Below, piece after piece: positions 61,501-64,000 of a DNA stretch of 64,000 nt (positions are counted from its first letter, which is position 1; each line of letters begins with the position of its first letter). Origin of the DNA: Rhabdochromatium marinum (GTDB lineage: Bacteria; Pseudomonadota; Gammaproteobacteria; Chromatiales; Chromatiaceae); NCBI RefSeq assembly GCF_016583795.1, contig NZ_NRRS01000007.1:1-64000 (forward strand), in the 5' to 3' direction. A program made the translations under genes and the position numbers. The notes beneath the pieces were generated by a model. The model saw only the letters and a list, made by a program, of their open reading frames with translations, was not told where the DNA came from and made no database searches.

Positions 61501-64000
61501 TTACCCGCGCGCCCCACCCGAATAGGTGATCAACGAACCGCGCTCGGTATTCCCGCTGCTGCCGGTGACCCGGCTAACCGGCAAGGGGGTTTCCTCATTG
61601 CGCTTGCGCTCAAAGCTTGGCATCGCTGAGGTCGGGCCGGAACGGGTCGGGTTGCGCTGCTTGGACCAAGCACCCTCGGTTCCCGTCACCCGCTCGCCGC
61701 GCGCCCAGTCGTCGCCGGTAATTCTTAACCCCGCTGACAGCCCTTCTCCGGTCACCTGACGCCCACCGGATGGCGCCGGCTCGCCAGCAGGAGCAGAAGC
61801 AGAAGCCGGTGCCGACTTGCGTCCTGCGCCAAAGCGGGCCTCTTCCGTGCCGGTAATCTTGCCAGTCGCCATGCCAAAGGGGCCGGTAATACGTCCGCCG
61901 TTTTTGCTGTCGAGGCCGCCGGTGACCGCGCTGGCACGTACGGCGCGCTGATGATCGGCCTGGCGCGCTGGCGAGGTCACACTAAAGGACGGCCAGGAAG
62001 CACCACTGAGTGGCTGGGGAAAGTCCGCCTCATCGGGCGTCGCTGCCAGTCCGGATTGGTCGGCCTGGAAGCTCTCGTTCTCAGCACAGACCGCTGACTG
62101 TTGAGCAGGGCTGACGTAGGGCGTACCGGTAAGGGGTTCACAGACACCACGTTCGTCACCAGAAATCTTGCCACCAACGCCCGGTGCCTGGCCGGTCATC
62201 GCCGCGCCAGCGGAACGGCGCGCCATCGGCATCATGCGCTCGCGCGCCGACTCCCGCGCCGCCGGACTGCAATACTCGGCCATCTGTTCCATACCGGCAT
62301 AAGGCGTCCCTGTGACCGCCTTGCAGGTGCCAGGCTCATCACCTGTGACGCGTGTCGAGCGACCGGTTTGGGTGCCCGAGACGCGCTGCCCAAGCGCGGT
62401 ACGGGATTCCTCGCCCGCCCGGGCCGGTTCCGGCTCAGGTCGCGTGGCGCAGAAGCTTTCGTACTGTTCACTGGAGAGATACTCATCACCGGTGACCGAG
62501 CGGCAGCTGCCGGGTTCATCGCCCGTGACCTGCGCGGCTCGTCCCACTCGGGTACCAGTGACCTGGCGACCGCTCAGAGTCGAGGAGACACCAACCTTTT
62601 TCGGAACCTGCGCCGCCGGGCGATTCCCGCTCTGGTGTGGTGGAATGCCATCGGTGATGCTCTGCACGTTGGTGTACTGAGTACCCGTGGTCTGGACACC
62701 GGCGCCTTGTTCGTCGCCGGTTACCCTGGTGGAGCGACCCACCTGACTGCCTGACACAGGCTGCCCACCCTGAGTGGCTGCCAGGCCGGTGCGACGCCCA
62801 TGATTGGGTTCCGGCGTAGTTTCGCAGAAGGCCTCAAAGTGAGCTGGGGACAAATAATCCGTCCCGGTCACGCGGGTACAGCTGCCCGGCTCATCGCCGG
62901 TCACCCGTGTCGAGCGCCCGACTTCATTGCCAGTAATACTATTGCCCTGCCCGGAGGGACTGACACCAACCTTGAGCACCCCTCGTCGGGGTTCTGTGTG
63001 ACAGAATTCGCGAAAGATATCCGCGCCCATGTATTCGGTGCCAGTCACCGCTCGACAGGTGCTGGACTCGTCACCGGTGGTTTTGGGGCTGCGCCCAACC
63101 CGGGTGCCGGTCACTGTCTGGCCGGCGGCGGTTTCGCTGACGCCAACTTTCCAGTGCTGATCGGCAGCGCCACGCGCAGCCGCATTGGGGCGCAAGCGAC
63201 CAGTGGGAGCGGATTTGGGTTCGCCTGCACCACCGTTGTGACTGCGCTGGGCGCGCACGCGCTGAGACAGTTCGCGCCCGGATAATTTTGGATTGGCCTG
63301 CCGCGCCAGACCTGCCGCCGAGGTCGGCGCATTGGTCGCCGCCTTGCCGCGCCCGGACTGAGCTGCACGCCGCGCCTGAGACAGCATGCGCCCGGTCGGT
63401 TTGGCACCCAGGCCATGGTCACGGCGACGGCTGCGGACGCTCTTGCCTGAGGCGGATTCGGAGCGCGCGCGACTCTGGCCTAAGCTATTCGTGCCTGAGC
63501 GATTACTGCCCAAGCTGGGAGCGGTCAAACGACTGGTGGTCTTGACCTGACTGCCGGCGTTGGCCGACGCCGGCGACCGGGCCGCTTCCACAGCCGCAGA
63601 GGCCGTCGCTGCTTTGGGCGCCGCCGTCGCTGAAGCCGACATGCGTACCGACTCCGGGGAACGCACCCGATCCTGGCTCTTGGCGGCACGCCGCCCCTGC
63701 CTCGACAGCGCCTCGCGCCGCGCGCGGGCCGCTGAAGGCTGGCCCACCGGTGGCCGGCGCCGTGATCCTGAAGCAGCGAATGAGCGACTGGTTGCTGGTT
63801 GGCGCGCGTCTGAACTTCGACTTGGGCTTGGTTCCGGGCGTTGCCGTGCCTGCGGCGCCGGTCGAGAGGCGTTACCGGAACTCACCGGCGGCCGCACCGG
63901 GGCGCTGCGACTGCGCTCAGCTGCTGCCGAACTCGCTCGCGGCTTGCCGCCGGTCGAGAGCGCGCGGCGACGGGCCAATGCGGCCTCGCGACCGCTGGTT
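61501..64000 (-). CDS. csoS2: Carboxysome scaffold protein CsoS2 (5' end beyond the window)
   Basis: At least 833 aa visible. Disordered scaffold that links Rubisco to the shell. The N-terminal region has Rubisco-binding basic motifs (ARRRALSTGG, ARREALSRQG, and weaker copies such as RSRRRDHGLG and ARRAAQSGRG). The middle has at least five M-repeats built on VTGTxVGRSxxVTGDE, C...VTGTxY and a terminal cysteine; one copy lacks the cysteines (GDEQGAGVQTTG). The C-terminal region has shorter repeats and ends in the shell-anchoring peptide with VSRVTGSSGNTERG. The reading frame runs out of the window at 64000 (TSGREAALARRR...), so the real start is not seen. In some species this gene undergoes a programmed frameshift; no slippery site was established here. 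Confidence 0.95.
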   Translation of the reverse strand, partial: TSGREAALARRRALSTGGKPRASSAAAERSRSAPVRPPVSSGNASRPAPQARQRPEPSPSRSSDARQPATSRSFAASGSRRRPPVGQPSAARARREALSRQGRRAAKSQDRVRSPESVRMSASATAAPKAATASAAVEAARSPASANAGSQVKTTSRLTAPSLGSNRSGTNSLGQSRARSESASGKSVRSRRRDHGLGAKPTGRMLSQARRAAQSGRGKAATNAPTSAAGLARQANPKLSGRELSQRVRAQRSHNGGAGEPKSAPTGRLRPNAAARGAADQHWKVGVSETAAGQTVTGTRVGRSPKTTGDESSTCRAVTGTEYMGADIFREFCHTEPRRGVLKVGVSPSGQGNSITGNEVGRSTRVTGDEPGSCTRVTGTDYLSPAHFEAFCETTPEPNHGRRTGLAATQGGQPVSGSQVGRSTRVTGDEQGAGVQTTGTQYTNVQSITDGIPPHQSGNRPAAQVPKKVGVSSTLSGRQVTGTRVGRAAQVTGDEPGSCRSVTGDEYLSSEQYESFCATRPEPEPARAGEESRTALGQRVSGTQTGRSTRVTGDEPGTCKAVTGTPYAGMEQMAEYCSPAARESARERMMPMARRSAGAAMTGQAPGVGGKISGDERGVCEPLTGTPYVSPAQQSAVCAENESFQADQSGLAATPDEADFPQPLSGASWPSFSVTSPARQADHQRAVRASAVTGGLDSKNGGRITGPFGMATGKITGTEEARFGAGRKSAPASASAPAGEPAPSGGRQVTGEGLSAGLRITGDDWARGERVTGTEGAWSKQRNPTRSGPTSAMPSFERKRNEETPLPVSRVTGSSGNTERGSLITYSGGARG

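Noticed and set aside
1-64000. tRNA, rRNA, prophage or CRISPR loci
   Set aside because: No cloverleaf-like, ribosomal, phage-structural or short-spaced repeat sequences were recognised on either strand.

Overview
The window looks like a chromosomal segment of a high-GC gammaproteobacterium, most likely a purple sulfur bacterium of the Chromatiales. The evidence is an alpha-type (cso) carboxysome locus with a CbbR-type LysR regulator, a dedicated menaquinone cluster, a GntR-controlled 2-methylcitrate cluster, and gammaproteobacterial housekeeping genes (pilT, purE/purK, psd, msrB). The lineage is inferred from gene content; no rRNA or marker gene is present to confirm it.

Layout. (1) 1-11937, + strand: a two-gene operon for a PfaA/HglE-like lipid or polyketide synthase. 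The first protein (2863 aa) carries two NPD/enoyl-reductase-like flavin domains, KS, AT, two ACPs, KR and DH. The second is KS plus a degenerate AT. (2) 11901-16940, - strand: a likely co-directional set of a diguanylate cyclase, a TPR protein, a beta-lactamase-fold lipoprotein and a BNR/Asp-box secreted protein. (3) 17086-25347, + strand: an alpha/beta-hydrolase-like protein, then menF-menD-menB-menA-menC-menH. menE is absent. (4) 25350-28200, - strand: an AT-richer patch with a DJ-1/PfpI protein and an unknown ORF, then a Cache-domain chemoreceptor. (5) 28920-33294, + strand: a FadR-type GntR regulator and prpB-prpC-prpD, preceded by two near-identical palindromes flanking a promoter. (6) 33324-39087: thiamine salvage genes thiM-thiE, an FAD oxidoreductase, a Tll0287-like c-type heme protein, an RlpA-like protein and hypotheticals. 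(7) 39230-50716: an accessory region with two RHS/YD-repeat secreted proteins, a decayed PIN-domain toxin gene with its small partner, an IS200-like (RAYT) transposase that has lost its HUH motif beside REP-like hairpins, and an AAA ATPase/PD-(D/E)XK protein. (8) 50783-54065: psd, an SCO-like protein without its cysteines, msrB and pilT. (9) 54173-64000, - strand: reading in transcription order, csoS2 (cut by the window end), csoSCA, csoS4A, csoS4B, two csoS1 shell genes, a bacterioferritin-like gene, an acRAF-type PCD-like gene, cbbR, purK and purE.

How the parts work together. The carboxysome block supplies shell hexamers (CsoS1), pentamers (CsoS4), the Rubisco-organising scaffold (CsoS2), the internal carbonic anhydrase (CsoSCA) and a Rubisco assembly factor; cbbLS should lie just beyond position 64000. 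cbbR, purK and purE follow with 4-base stop/start overlaps, so a bicarbonate-using purine step is physically tied to the CO2-fixation regulator. The men cluster makes the naphthoquinone ring and prenylates it. The prp cluster oxidises propionyl-CoA. The accessory region bears several signs of past mobile-element activity and decay.
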